From assembly GCF_001618955.1 (NCBI RefSeq), contig NZ_LVYV01000045.1:273645-337644 (forward strand): 64,000 nucleotides of DNA, in the 5' to 3' direction. Shown piece by piece: positions 42,856 through 51,496 of the stretch (position 1 is its first letter; the number at the start of each line of letters is the position of its first letter). Below the pieces are notes generated by a model, which was not told the origin of the DNA, ran no database searches, and saw only the letters and a list, made by a program, of their open reading frames with translations. Made by a program: the position numbers and the translations under genes. Origin of the DNA: Tardiphaga robiniae. Lineage in GTDB: Bacteria; Pseudomonadota; Alphaproteobacteria; Rhizobiales; Xanthobacteraceae.

Positions 42856-43563
42856 TTACACTGCCTTCCGGATCAGCTTCAGCACGGCCTGCAACCGCAG
42901 GCTCCGCTTCCCCGCCAGCGCCGTGGCTTCCAGTTCGGCGCCGGTTTCGTCGCAAGTACCGGAAAAGCCGATACCGATTTCTTGGCCGCCGAAGACCGGG
43001 TTCTCGCCTTTTGCCGGCGTGTGCTCCTGATTGAGCATCTCGCCCTTCCAGCGGCCATCCGCGGAGGAATAGGCGCCGAGATAGTAGAAGAACGCATCGC
43101 CGCCGAGGATGCGGCCGTCATGCAGCAGCATCACGCCGTTGAGCCCGCCATCAATACCGTCGAGTGTGCGCAGATGGATCGAATACAGCCCGTTGGCGAT
43201 GCCACCCGCACCGATCGGTCCGGCCGGAGGCATCTCGCCGTCATCGATTGTCGTCATGACCGACTGGAATTTCGCACCCGGCATCTGCGGCGACGAACCC
43301 TGAAAACGATAGGAGTCGCCATAAGGCCGGCCGGTAACGCTGATGGTCGCCACGTCCTGGCCGAGCAGCGAGGGATAGTTGGGATCGTTCATGTGGCGGC
43401 GGCTCTCGATCTCCGCCACCACCTCGTCACCCCGGAGCTCATAGCTGCCGATATGGGCAAAGGCCGAATTGCCCCCGAGCATGCTGCCATGCTCGACAAA
43501 CATCACGCTGCGACCGACCGCCTCATCAACCCGGTATTCGCATTTGTAGAAACCCGTCCGCAA
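42856..43563 (-). CDS. GrlR-like tandem-domain protein
   Basis: The product of 235 residues, from a TTG at 43561-43563 with GGGGA seven to eight bases upstream, has two domains of the GrlR (negative regulator of type III secretion) fold: LRTGFYKCEYRVDEA... and NGLYSIHLRTLDGIDGG..., each followed by VMFVEHGSMLGGNSAFAHIG and VMLLHDGRILGGDAFFYYLG. The G-G-(N/D)-S/A-x-x-x-x-x-G pattern is typical. It is unlikely to regulate type III secretion here, since no such genes are present. It is 68 bases downstream of the Bug receptor. Confidence 0.75.
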   Translation of the reverse strand: MRTGFYKCEYRVDEAVGRSVMFVEHGSMLGGNSAFAHIGSYELRGDEVVAEIESRRHMNDPNYPSLLGQDVATISVTGRPYGDSYRFQGSSPQMPGAKFQSVMTTIDDGEMPPAGPIGAGGIANGLYSIHLRTLDGIDGGLNGVMLLHDGRILGGDAFFYYLGAYSSADGRWKGEMLNQEHTPAKGENPVFGGQEIGIGFSGTCDETGAELEATALAGKRSLRLQAVLKLIRKAV

Positions 43564-43631
43564 TCCATCATTCCCCTGCAGCGCCTTTCGCACTGTAGCG
43601 GAAGATATGCAATGGAGGAAAGCGCACCTGA

Positions 43632-44621
43632 TCAACTCGGAACGATCCCAGCGGCCTTGATCACAGGCAAGAGCCGCGCTTCTTCCTTGTCGCGGAACGC
43701 CGTGATCTCCGCGCTCGAGGTCGGGAACGGCTGCGCGCCAAGTTCGGCGAATTTCGCGCCGACGGTTGGGTCCTTCAGCGCCTGCACAGCCAGCGTATTG
43801 ATCCGCGCCACGAGATCGGGCGCCATGCCGGCCGGACCGCAGAGCGCAGTCCACGAGGTCAGCTCGTAGCCGGGCAGAACCTCGCCGATGGCCGGCACGT
43901 CCGGCACCGCGGGGCTGCGGCCCGCCGTGGTCACGGCAATGGCGCGTACCCCGCCGTCGCGGATCTGCTGCAGCGAGCCCGGCAGATTGTCGAACAGCGT
44001 ATCGATGCGCCCGGCCAGGAGGTCGACCATCGCCGGGCTGCCGCCCTTGTAAGTGATGTGCTGCAGATCGATGCCAGCCGCGCTCTTCATCATCTCGCCG
44101 GACAGATGCAGCGTGGTGCCGATGCCCGGCGACGCGTAGCTGTATTTGCCGGGGCTTGCTTTGGCTAGTGCAATGAACTCCTTGAGATCTTTCACCGGCA
44201 GGTCCTTCTTGACGACCAGCACATTCGGCAACTGCCACAGCCCGCTGATGAAGGTGAAATCCTTGCCGGCCTGATAAGGCAGCTTGGCGTAAGTCCCGAC
44301 CGCGATAGCATTGGTCGCGATACTGCCCATGCCGAGCACGTAACCATCGGGCTGCGCCTTCGCGATGGCATCGGCGCCGAGCACACCGCCTGCTCCGCCG
44401 CGATTTTCGACCACGAATTGCTGCCCAGTGAGGTCGCTCATCTTCTGACAGAAGATCCGCGACAGCGTATCCGTCGCGCCGCCAGCCGCGAAGCCAAGGG
44501 AATATCTCACGCTGCGGGTCGGCCAGGCGCCCTGCGCAGTTGCCACACGCGGTGCTGCGATAGAGGCGCCCAGCAGCGCAAGCGCGCTGCGACGAGACAT
44601 GAGGCTGCGATCGGTCGACAT
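43632..44621 (-). CDS. Tripartite tricarboxylate transporter (Bug/TctC) periplasmic receptor
   Basis: The 329-residue protein has a twin-Arg-like signal (SRRSALALLGASIAAPRVATAQ) and the Bug pattern: TRSVRYSLGFAAGGATDTLS, FVVENRGGAGGVLGADAIAK and DLQHITYKGGSPAMVDLLAG. A later ATG (MSRRSALA, 44598-44600) would remove seven residues. No TctA or TctB gene is adjacent, and it is separate from the other two receptors. Ligand unknown. Confidence 0.92.
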   Translation of the reverse strand: MSTDRSLMSRRSALALLGASIAAPRVATAQGAWPTRSVRYSLGFAAGGATDTLSRIFCQKMSDLTGQQFVVENRGGAGGVLGADAIAKAQPDGYVLGMGSIATNAIAVGTYAKLPYQAGKDFTFISGLWQLPNVLVVKKDLPVKDLKEFIALAKASPGKYSYASPGIGTTLHLSGEMMKSAAGIDLQHITYKGGSPAMVDLLAGRIDTLFDNLPGSLQQIRDGGVRAIAVTTAGRSPAVPDVPAIGEVLPGYELTSWTALCGPAGMAPDLVARINTLAVQALKDPTVGAKFAELGAQPFPTSSAEITAFRDKEEARLLPVIKAAGIVPS

Positions 44622-44720
44622 GTTTCTCTCCCCTGATCCGCGCGCCGTGATGCCGCAGAAATTGCGGCCTCCGGAATTTGAGTGCGCGTGATTTGACTTA
44701 GGTGAGACTCAGTCTGGGCA

Positions 44721-47700
44721 TCACGAGTGGGGTGTCAACGTGGCATGCGGGCGCGATTCTGCTTCGTGCGATCCCGGGGCCAGCGGCGCTGCCTGATCGA
44801 CCGTCGCTTCGCCATGCTGGGTCAGCGGACGGTTGCCTGCCATGGCACGCAGCAGCACATAGAACATCGGCGTGAAGAAGATGCCGAAGGCCGTGACGCC
44901 GATCATGCCGGCGAACACCGCGACACCCATGGCATGACGCATCTCCGAGCCCGCGCCGGTGGACGTCACCAGCGGCACGACGCCCATGATGAAGGCCAAC
45001 GACGTCATCAGGATCGGCCGCAACCGCAAACGGCTGGCCTCGATCGCGGCCTGGATCGGTGTCCGCCCGGCAAATTCCAGCTCGCGGGCAAACTCCACGA
45101 TCAGGATGGCGTTCTTCGCCGACAGACCGACCAAGACGATCAGACCAATCTGGGTGAAGACGTTGTTGTCGCCCTTGGTCAACCAGACACCGAACATCGC
45201 CGCCAGCAAACCCATCGGCACGATCATGATGATCGACAATGGCAGCGTCAGGCTTTCGTATTGTGCGGCGAGCACCAGGAACACCAGCAGCATCGCCACC
45301 GGGAACACGATCAGTGACGAGTTGCCGGCGATGATTTCCTGATAGGTCAGTTCGGTCCATTCGAAGTCGATGCCCTTGGGCAGCGTCTCCTTGGCGACGC
45401 GCGCCACAGCGTCCTGCGCCTGGCCGGTGGAATAGCCGGGCGCCGCGCCGCCATTGATGTCGGCCGACAGGAAACCGTTGTAGCGCATGGCGCGCTCCGG
45501 TCCTGCACTTTCCTTGACGCGCAGCAGCGTCGAGAGCGGGATCATCTCGTTGCTGTCGGAGCGAACTTTCAACTGGCCGATATCATCGGCCCGCGCCCGG
45601 AATTTGGCGTCAGCCTGGACGCGCACCGAATAGGTACGACCGAATTTGTTGAAGTCGTTCACATAGAGCGAGCCGAGATAGATCTGCATCGTGTCGAACA
45701 CCGAGGTAACCGGCACGTTGAGCTGTCGCGCCTTGGTGCGATCGACATCCGCATAGAGCTGCGGCACGTTGATCTGATAGCTCGAGAACAGGCCGGCCAG
45801 CTCCTTCTGCTGCATCGCCTTACCGATGAAAGCCTTGGTGGCGTCGTTCAGCGCCTCATAGCCGAGACCGGCGCGATCCTCGATCTGCAGCTTGAAGCCG
45901 CCGATCGTACCAAGACCCGACACCGGCGGCGGCGGGAACATGGCAATGAAGGCGTCCTGAATGCCGGCAAACTTCTTGTTCAGCGACAACGCAATGGCAT
46001 TTCCGCTCAGGCTCGGATCCTTGCGTTTGTCAAACGCATCCAGGCCGATGAAGACGATGCCGGAGTTGGACGAATTGGTGAAGCCGTTGATCGACAGGCC
46101 CGGAAACTGAATTGAATTCTCGACGCCGGGCTCTTTCTGCGCAATCTCGCCCATGCGACGGATCACCTCTTCGGTACGATCCAGCGTAGCGCCGTCGGGG
46201 AGCTGCGCAAACCCGACCAGATACTGCTTGTCCTGACCGGGCACGAAACCGCCCGGGACTGCGTGGAACAGATAACCGGTGACGCCAATCAGCAGAACGT
46301 AGATTCCCATCACCGCCGCACGGCGCGAGACGACACGCTTCACGCCACCACTATAGGCGTCGGAGCTTCTGGCAAAGAAGCGGTTGAAACGCACGAAAAA
46401 CCAGCCGAGCGTCTTGTCCATGAACTTGGTCAACGCATCCTTCGGCGCGTCATGGCCCTTCAGAAGCAGAGCGGCCAACGCCGGCGACAGCGTCAGCGAA
46501 TTGAAGGCCGAAATCACCGTCGAGATTGCCACCGTCAGCGCGAACTGCTTGTAGAACTGCCCGGTCAGGCCGGTGATGAAGGCGAGCGGCACGAACACAG
46601 CGACCAGCACCAGCGCGATCGCGATGATCGGGCCGGTCACTTCGCGCATGGCCTGATAGGCCGCGCTCTTCGGATCGAGCCCGCGCTCGATATTGCGCTC
46701 GACGTTTTCCACCACGACGATGGCGTCGTCGACGACGATGCCAATGGCCAGCACGAGGCCAAACAGCGTCAGCGCATTCACCGAAAAACCGAACACATGC
46801 ATCACGGCGAAAGTGCCGACCACCGATACCGGCACGGCGATCAGCGGGATGATCGAGGCGCGCCATGTCTGCAGGAACAGGATGACGACGAGCACCACCA
46901 GTGCGATAGCTTCAAGCAGCGTATGGATCACCGCCTCGATCGAGGCGCGAACGAATTGCGTGGGGTCGTAGACGATGTCGTAGGTGACACCGTCCGGCAT
47001 GTTTTCCTTCAGCTCCTTCATCGTCTTGCGGACATTGTCGGAAATCTGAATCGCGTTGGAGCCGGGCGACTGGAAGATCGGAACCGCCACTGCGGACTTA
47101 TTGTTCAGCAGCGAGCGTAGTGCATAGTCGGCAGCGCCGAGCTCGATGCGCGCGATGTCGCGCAGCCGCACCACTTCGCCGTTGTCGCCGTTCTTGACGA
47201 TGATCTCGCCGAACTCTTCTTCGGTCTGCAGGCGTCCCTGTGCATTGATGGAGAGCTGTAGATCGAGGCCTGGCTCATTGGGCGAACCGCCCACCTGCCC
47301 TGCTGCCGCCTGCACGTTCTGCGCACGGATCTCACGCACCACGTCGCCGGGCGACAGACCGCGCTCGGCGACCTTCTGCGGATCGAGCCAGACGCGCATG
47401 GAGTAGTCGCCCGAGCCGAACAGCTGCACCTGACCGACGCCTTCGATGCGCGCGAGGCGGTCCTTCACGTTGAGCACCGCGTAGTTGCGCAGGTAGGTCA
47501 TGTCATAGCGGTCATTCGGCGACAGCAGATGTACGACCATGGTGAGGTCTGGCGCGCTCTTGATCGTCGTCACGCCCAGCGCGCGCACTTCCGCCGGCAA
47601 GCGCGGCTCGGCCTGCGAGACGCGGTTCTGCACCAGTTGCTGCGCCTTGTCGGGATCGGTGCCAAGGCGGAAGGTGACGTTGAGCGTCATCCTGCCGTCG

Positions 47701-47957
47701 GTGGTCGCCTGGCTGCTCATATAAAGCATGTTCTCGACGCCATTGATCTGCTCTTCGATAGGCGTCGAGACCGTTTCCGCAATCACCTTTGGATTGGCGC
47801 CGGGATAATTCGCTGTCACCACCACGGTCGGCGGCGCGACTTCCGGATATTCGGAGATCGGCAGCACCGGCATCGACAACAGGCCGGCAAGAAAAATCAC
47901 CGTCGACAACACGCCGGCAAAGATCGGACGATCAATAAAGAATTTTGAAAAGTTCAT
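44721..47957 (-). CDS. RND multidrug efflux pump, inner-membrane subunit (second AcrB-type)
   Basis: The 1078-residue protein begins MNFSKFFIDRPIFAGVLSTV, and carries GIVVDDAIVVVENVERNIER (TM4 Asp pair), GLSAKNAILIVEFARELEFAG and the long porter loops. It is HAE1-RND, distinct from the pump at 33467 in its C-terminus (EATVDQAAPLAPGSHEAESR). It pairs with the adaptor 127 bases upstream and with the divergent TetR gene at 49491. No outer-membrane factor is adjacent; one from elsewhere, possibly shared, must serve it. Confidence 0.93.
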   Translation of the reverse strand: MNFSKFFIDRPIFAGVLSTVIFLAGLLSMPVLPISEYPEVAPPTVVVTANYPGANPKVIAETVSTPIEEQINGVENMLYMSSQATTDGRMTLNVTFRLGTDPDKAQQLVQNRVSQAEPRLPAEVRALGVTTIKSAPDLTMVVHLLSPNDRYDMTYLRNYAVLNVKDRLARIEGVGQVQLFGSGDYSMRVWLDPQKVAERGLSPGDVVREIRAQNVQAAAGQVGGSPNEPGLDLQLSINAQGRLQTEEEFGEIIVKNGDNGEVVRLRDIARIELGAADYALRSLLNNKSAVAVPIFQSPGSNAIQISDNVRKTMKELKENMPDGVTYDIVYDPTQFVRASIEAVIHTLLEAIALVVLVVILFLQTWRASIIPLIAVPVSVVGTFAVMHVFGFSVNALTLFGLVLAIGIVVDDAIVVVENVERNIERGLDPKSAAYQAMREVTGPIIAIALVLVAVFVPLAFITGLTGQFYKQFALTVAISTVISAFNSLTLSPALAALLLKGHDAPKDALTKFMDKTLGWFFVRFNRFFARSSDAYSGGVKRVVSRRAAVMGIYVLLIGVTGYLFHAVPGGFVPGQDKQYLVGFAQLPDGATLDRTEEVIRRMGEIAQKEPGVENSIQFPGLSINGFTNSSNSGIVFIGLDAFDKRKDPSLSGNAIALSLNKKFAGIQDAFIAMFPPPPVSGLGTIGGFKLQIEDRAGLGYEALNDATKAFIGKAMQQKELAGLFSSYQINVPQLYADVDRTKARQLNVPVTSVFDTMQIYLGSLYVNDFNKFGRTYSVRVQADAKFRARADDIGQLKVRSDSNEMIPLSTLLRVKESAGPERAMRYNGFLSADINGGAAPGYSTGQAQDAVARVAKETLPKGIDFEWTELTYQEIIAGNSSLIVFPVAMLLVFLVLAAQYESLTLPLSIIMIVPMGLLAAMFGVWLTKGDNNVFTQIGLIVLVGLSAKNAILIVEFARELEFAGRTPIQAAIEASRLRLRPILMTSLAFIMGVVPLVTSTGAGSEMRHAMGVAVFAGMIGVTAFGIFFTPMFYVLLRAMAGNRPLTQHGEATVDQAAPLAPGSHEAESRPHATLTPHS

Positions 47958-48083
47958 GGCGCTATTCCGTGATGATCCAGACCTGCGGGGTACAAGGGCC
48001 CCGCGCGGCCGATCGCTCGACCTCGATGACGTGCTGTGTATTAGGAAGAACGCCCTGCCCGCCTGCGGACAGGGCGGTCGTTA

Positions 48084-49292
48084 TCAGTTCTGCGCGACGG
48101 CCTTGATCGAGACGAGAGACGCGGCGTTCATCGCCACCATCTCCGGCTTGATGGTCACACCCGGCCGCACGCGCTGAAGTCCGTTGACCACGATCCGTTC
48201 ACCGGCTTTGAGGCCGTTGAGGATCACGCGCATGCCATCAACCGAGGGCCCAAGGATCACTTCACGATATTGCGCCTTGTCCTTGGCATCGACCACCATG
48301 ACGAACTTCTTGTTCTGGTCGGTGCCAACTGCCCGCTCGCTAATCAGCAGCGTCTGTTCTGCCTTCGGCTGACCCATTGTGAGCCGCGCGAACTGGCCGG
48401 GCATCAACCGGCCATCGGCATTGTCGAACATCGCACGCACCCGCACCGTGCCGCTGCGCGGATCGACCTGATTATCGATGAACTGCATGCGGCCCTTCAC
48501 CGGTGCGCTATCAGTGACGGTGGTCATGTGAACCGGGATGCGGTCGATATCGCCCGGCGTCTTCTCGTCTGCCAGCGTCTTCAGCGCGCGCGACACCACC
48601 TGTTCGTCGGCATTGAAACTTGCATAGATCGGATTGACCGAGACCAGCGTCGTCAGCAGCGGCGCGGACGGGCCAGCCGAAATCAGGTTGCCGACGGTGA
48701 TCTCCACCTTGCCGACCCGGCCCGCGACCGGCGCGCGCACTTCAGTGTAGCTGAGATTGAGCTCGGCGGTCTTGAGCGCGGCTTCTGCAGCCTTGAGGTT
48801 GGCTTCGGCCTCACGATACGCATTGATACGATTGTCGAGGTCGCGCTGGGTGATGCTGGAGCTGGTCAGTTGCTGACCGCGGTCGAAATCGGCCTTGGTG
48901 AGGATCAGGCGTGCCCGCGACGCGGACACCTGCCCTTGGGCGCGATCGACGTCGGCGGCATAGAGCGCCGGATCGATCAGCACCAGAAGGTCGTCCTTCT
49001 TGACCAGCGCGCCCTCGCGAAAGTGGATCTCCTGGACGGCGCCAGCAACGCGGGAGCGGATCTCGACCCGCTCGATGGCCTCGAGGCGGCCCGAAAACTC
49101 GTCCGAAGGCGCCGTGGCCTTGGCTTCCACCACAGCAACCGAAGCCTGAACAGCAGCGGGAACAACCGCGCCAGACTCGGCTTGAGCTGCCACGCTGGAC
49201 AGATTCATCAGCGCCGCACCGCCGCCAACGGCGACCGCCACCAACGCGATTCCGGCGCCAAAAGCGATCTTGCGAGGGAGATTATGTGCCAT
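48084..49292 (-). CDS. RND efflux adaptor (second AcrA-type)
   Basis: The 402-residue protein has an N-terminal hydrophobic anchor (PRKIAFGAGIALVAVAVGG, no lipobox), then DEFSGRLEAIERVEIRSRVAG, a lipoyl/hairpin region (KDDLLVLIDPALYAADVDRA) and barrel and membrane-proximal domains. It is the partner of the pump downstream, with a 126-base gap between them. The ATG at 49290-49292 has GGGG seven bases upstream; the in-frame ATG four codons earlier lacks one. Confidence 0.9.
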   Translation of the reverse strand: MAHNLPRKIAFGAGIALVAVAVGGGAALMNLSSVAAQAESGAVVPAAVQASVAVVEAKATAPSDEFSGRLEAIERVEIRSRVAGAVQEIHFREGALVKKDDLLVLIDPALYAADVDRAQGQVSASRARLILTKADFDRGQQLTSSSITQRDLDNRINAYREAEANLKAAEAALKTAELNLSYTEVRAPVAGRVGKVEITVGNLISAGPSAPLLTTLVSVNPIYASFNADEQVVSRALKTLADEKTPGDIDRIPVHMTTVTDSAPVKGRMQFIDNQVDPRSGTVRVRAMFDNADGRLMPGQFARLTMGQPKAEQTLLISERAVGTDQNKKFVMVVDAKDKAQYREVILGPSVDGMRVILNGLKAGERIVVNGLQRVRPGVTIKPEMVAMNAASLVSIKAVAQN

Positions 49293-49455
49293 CGTGAACC
49301 CCATTTAATCTGCGTGGGCCTTGTAAAGCCCTGTCATTTCAGTAGCTAAGCTGTACATTCCGCGTCTGGCCGGTCCCGCCGGCATCTCGCTGCAACGCAC
49401 ACATTCGTAACGTCCGGTATAGATGGACTATCGACATCTACTGTCAAGAGACTTA

Positions 49456-49471
49456 TCTACTGAACGGTAGA
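49456..49471. promoter_or_regulatory. TetR operator candidate of the second RND system
   Basis: TCTACTGAACGGTAGA (49456-49471) is a dyad: TCTAC pairs with GTAGA, and the inner TG/CG are compatible with a Y-G...C-R pattern. A partial copy, ATCTACTG, lies just upstream. It lies 19 bases before the TetR start and in the gap to the divergent adaptor gene. Confidence 0.6.
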
Positions 49472-49490
49472 AAACTTTGGAGGGCCCGTC

Positions 49491-50078
49491 GTGGCACTGG
49501 GACGTCCTCGTGAATTCGATACCGACACGGCCCTCGACCTCGCGCTGCATGTGTTCTGGCGCAAGGGTTACGAAGGCGCGTCGATGGCCGACCTCACCGA
49601 AGCCATGGGCATCACCAAGCCCAGTCTCTATGCAGCGTTTGGCAACAAGGAAGATCTGTTCCGCAAGGCGCTGGATCGCTACGTCGATGGCCCCGGCGGC
49701 TATTTCCGCACCGGCCTGGAGAAGGCCACGGCCCGCGAAGCGGTCGAACATATCCTCTACGAATCCGTTGAGGCGGTGACTGATCCCAGGAATCCCGGTT
49801 GTCTCGCGGTCCAGGGCGCCCTCTGCTGCGGTGATGCCGCGGAGACGATCAAGCAGGAACTGATGGCGCGTCGCTCGAAGAGCGAGGACGATCTGCGCCT
49901 TCGCTTCACACGCGCCCTCGCCGAAGGCGATCTGCCAGCCGATGCGGATGCCGGCGATCTCGCGCGCTACGTGTCTGCCATCTTGCAGGGCATGGCCGTG
50001 CAAGCCGCAGGCGGCGCACCGCGCGAGCAGTTGCGAAAACTCGCCGACATGGCCATGCGCAGCTGGCCTCCGGTCTAA
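49491..50078 (+). CDS. TetR/AcrR family regulator, divergent from the second RND operon
   Basis: The 195-residue protein starts with GTG (MALGRPREFDTDTALDLALH) and has the HTH segment FWRKGYEGASMADLTEAMGI, TKPSLYAAFGNKEDLFRKAL. The C-terminal domain contains LAVQGALCCGDAAETIKQEL, typical of the TetR_C_16/33 group near RND pumps. It should repress the adjacent adaptor-pump pair. Effector unknown. Confidence 0.9.
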   Translation: MALGRPREFDTDTALDLALHVFWRKGYEGASMADLTEAMGITKPSLYAAFGNKEDLFRKALDRYVDGPGGYFRTGLEKATAREAVEHILYESVEAVTDPRNPGCLAVQGALCCGDAAETIKQELMARRSKSEDDLRLRFTRALAEGDLPADADAGDLARYVSAILQGMAVQAAGGAPREQLRKLADMAMRSWPPV

Positions 50079-50238
50079 GCCGTCCGCCTGCATTCGCGCT
50101 GAGATCGCACAGTCAGCGTATTGTCCGCTGACAGCCACTCCATCGAAACGCCTCCCGACAGTTTGATGACCGAGGCGCGCAATGCTGCCTCCCCCGCGAG
50201 GCGGTCGCCAAATCGCTGAGGTCGTGGCACATCTCCTG

Positions 50239-50255
50239 ATATTGCATCGCAATAT
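50239..50255. promoter_or_regulatory. Perfect inverted repeat upstream of the MFS gene
   Basis: ATATTGC (50239-50245), ATC, GCAATAT (50249-50255). It lies nine bases before the AGGAG of the MFS gene and could be an operator or transcript hairpin. Confidence 0.4.
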
Positions 50256-50275
50256 TTCCGCTCAGGAGAATACCC

Positions 50276-51451
50276 ATCCGACTTTCCCTTCCTATTCTCG
50301 CATTGGCTGCGGCATCTTTCGGCATCGGCACGACCGAATTCGTCATCATGGGTCTGCTGCCCGACGTCGCGCGCAGCCTGTCCGTGACCATTCCGCAGGC
50401 CGGCTATCTCGTCTCGGGTTACGCCATGGGCGTCGTGATAGGGGCGCCTATCGTGGCGATGGCCACCGCAAGTATCCCGCGCAAGACTGCCCTCTTGGCT
50501 CTGATGGCGCTGTTCACGATCGGCAATCTCGGCTGTGCGCTTGCACCGGATTACTGGCTGCTGATGACCGCGCGCGTGGTCACTGCGTTTGCCCATGGCG
50601 CGTTCTTCGGAATTGGCGCCGTCGTTGCCAGCAATCTGGTGCCGCGTGAGCAGCGCACGCAAGCGGTGTCATTGATGTTCGCCGGCCTCACGCTGGCCAA
50701 TGTGCTCGGTGTGCCATTCGGCACAGCTCTGGGACAGGCCGCCGGATGGCGCGCTGCGTTCTGGGCGGTCGTGGTGATCGGTATCGTTGCGTTCCTCGCA
50801 ATCACGCGTTTCGTTCCGTCGGGCATGCCGGGCACGCGCGGCGGACTGGCGAAAGAGTTTCGTGCACTCGGCCGCTGGCCCGTGCTGCTGCCGATGCTGA
50901 TCTCGACCATGGCTTCGGTCAGCATGTTCAGCCTGTTCACCTACATCACGCCGCTGCTCGAAGAGGTCACCGGCCTCACGCCGCATGGCGTCACCGGCGC
51001 GCTGCTGGCGATCGGCGTCGGTCTCACCATCGGCAATCTGATCGGCGGTCGCCTCGCCGACCGCAATCTGCTCTCGACCATCGTCGGCGCATTCATCTGT
51101 CTCGTCATTGTGCTCGGCGCACTTGCGCTTGTGGTGCACATGACGCTTCCGACGCTGGTGCTGCTGATCCTGTGGGGCGGCATCGCCTTCGCGCTGGTCT
51201 CGCCGCTGCAGATCTGGGTGGTCGATGCTGCCACCGATGCGCCGAACCTCGCCTCGACCCTGAACCAGGGCGCGTTCAATCTCGGCAACGCCACCGGCGC
51301 ATGGATCGGCGGCGCGGCGCTGAATGCCGGCATGCATTATGCGCAGCTCCCGCTGCTCGCAGCACTCGTCGCCATGGCCGGACTTGGGCTCACGCTGAGC
51401 AGTTTCATTGACCGCCGGATCTTGCCGGCGCAGATCAGTCCGGCAGAATAG
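50276..51451 (+). CDS. MFS transporter (AraJ-like), with no ordinary start codon at its Shine-Dalgarno
   Basis: The protein has 12 membrane segments. The first helix, RLSLPILALAAASFGIGTTEFVIMG in outline, starts upstream of the only ordinary in-frame start, a TTG at 50303. A perfect AGGAG (50264-50268) stands seven bases before ATC (50276-50278), where the family's Met would be. No ATG, GTG or other TTG is in frame back to the stop at 50237. Loops LADRNLLSTIVGAFICL and VVDAATDAPNLASTLNQGAFNLGN are typical of sugar/drug exporters of this group. It begins a run with a Bcr/CflA gene and an SDR. Initiation at ATC, or loss of an ATG, are the alternatives. Confidence 0.85.
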   Translation: MRLSLPILALAAASFGIGTTEFVIMGLLPDVARSLSVTIPQAGYLVSGYAMGVVIGAPIVAMATASIPRKTALLALMALFTIGNLGCALAPDYWLLMTARVVTAFAHGAFFGIGAVVASNLVPREQRTQAVSLMFAGLTLANVLGVPFGTALGQAAGWRAAFWAVVVIGIVAFLAITRFVPSGMPGTRGGLAKEFRALGRWPVLLPMLISTMASVSMFSLFTYITPLLEEVTGLTPHGVTGALLAIGVGLTIGNLIGGRLADRNLLSTIVGAFICLVIVLGALALVVHMTLPTLVLLILWGGIAFALVSPLQIWVVDAATDAPNLASTLNQGAFNLGNATGAWIGGAALNAGMHYAQLPLLAALVAMAGLGLTLSSFIDRRILPAQISPAE

Positions 51452-51496
51452 CGCCGCGACCGCCTAAGCATTTTTCGCATATTCAAGGAATCGATT

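Noticed and set aside
43564..44238. N-terminal extension of the GrlR-like protein to 460 residues
   Set aside because: It overlaps the Bug receptor in another frame and has no homology; a TTG with a Shine-Dalgarno at 43561-43563 fits the domain start.
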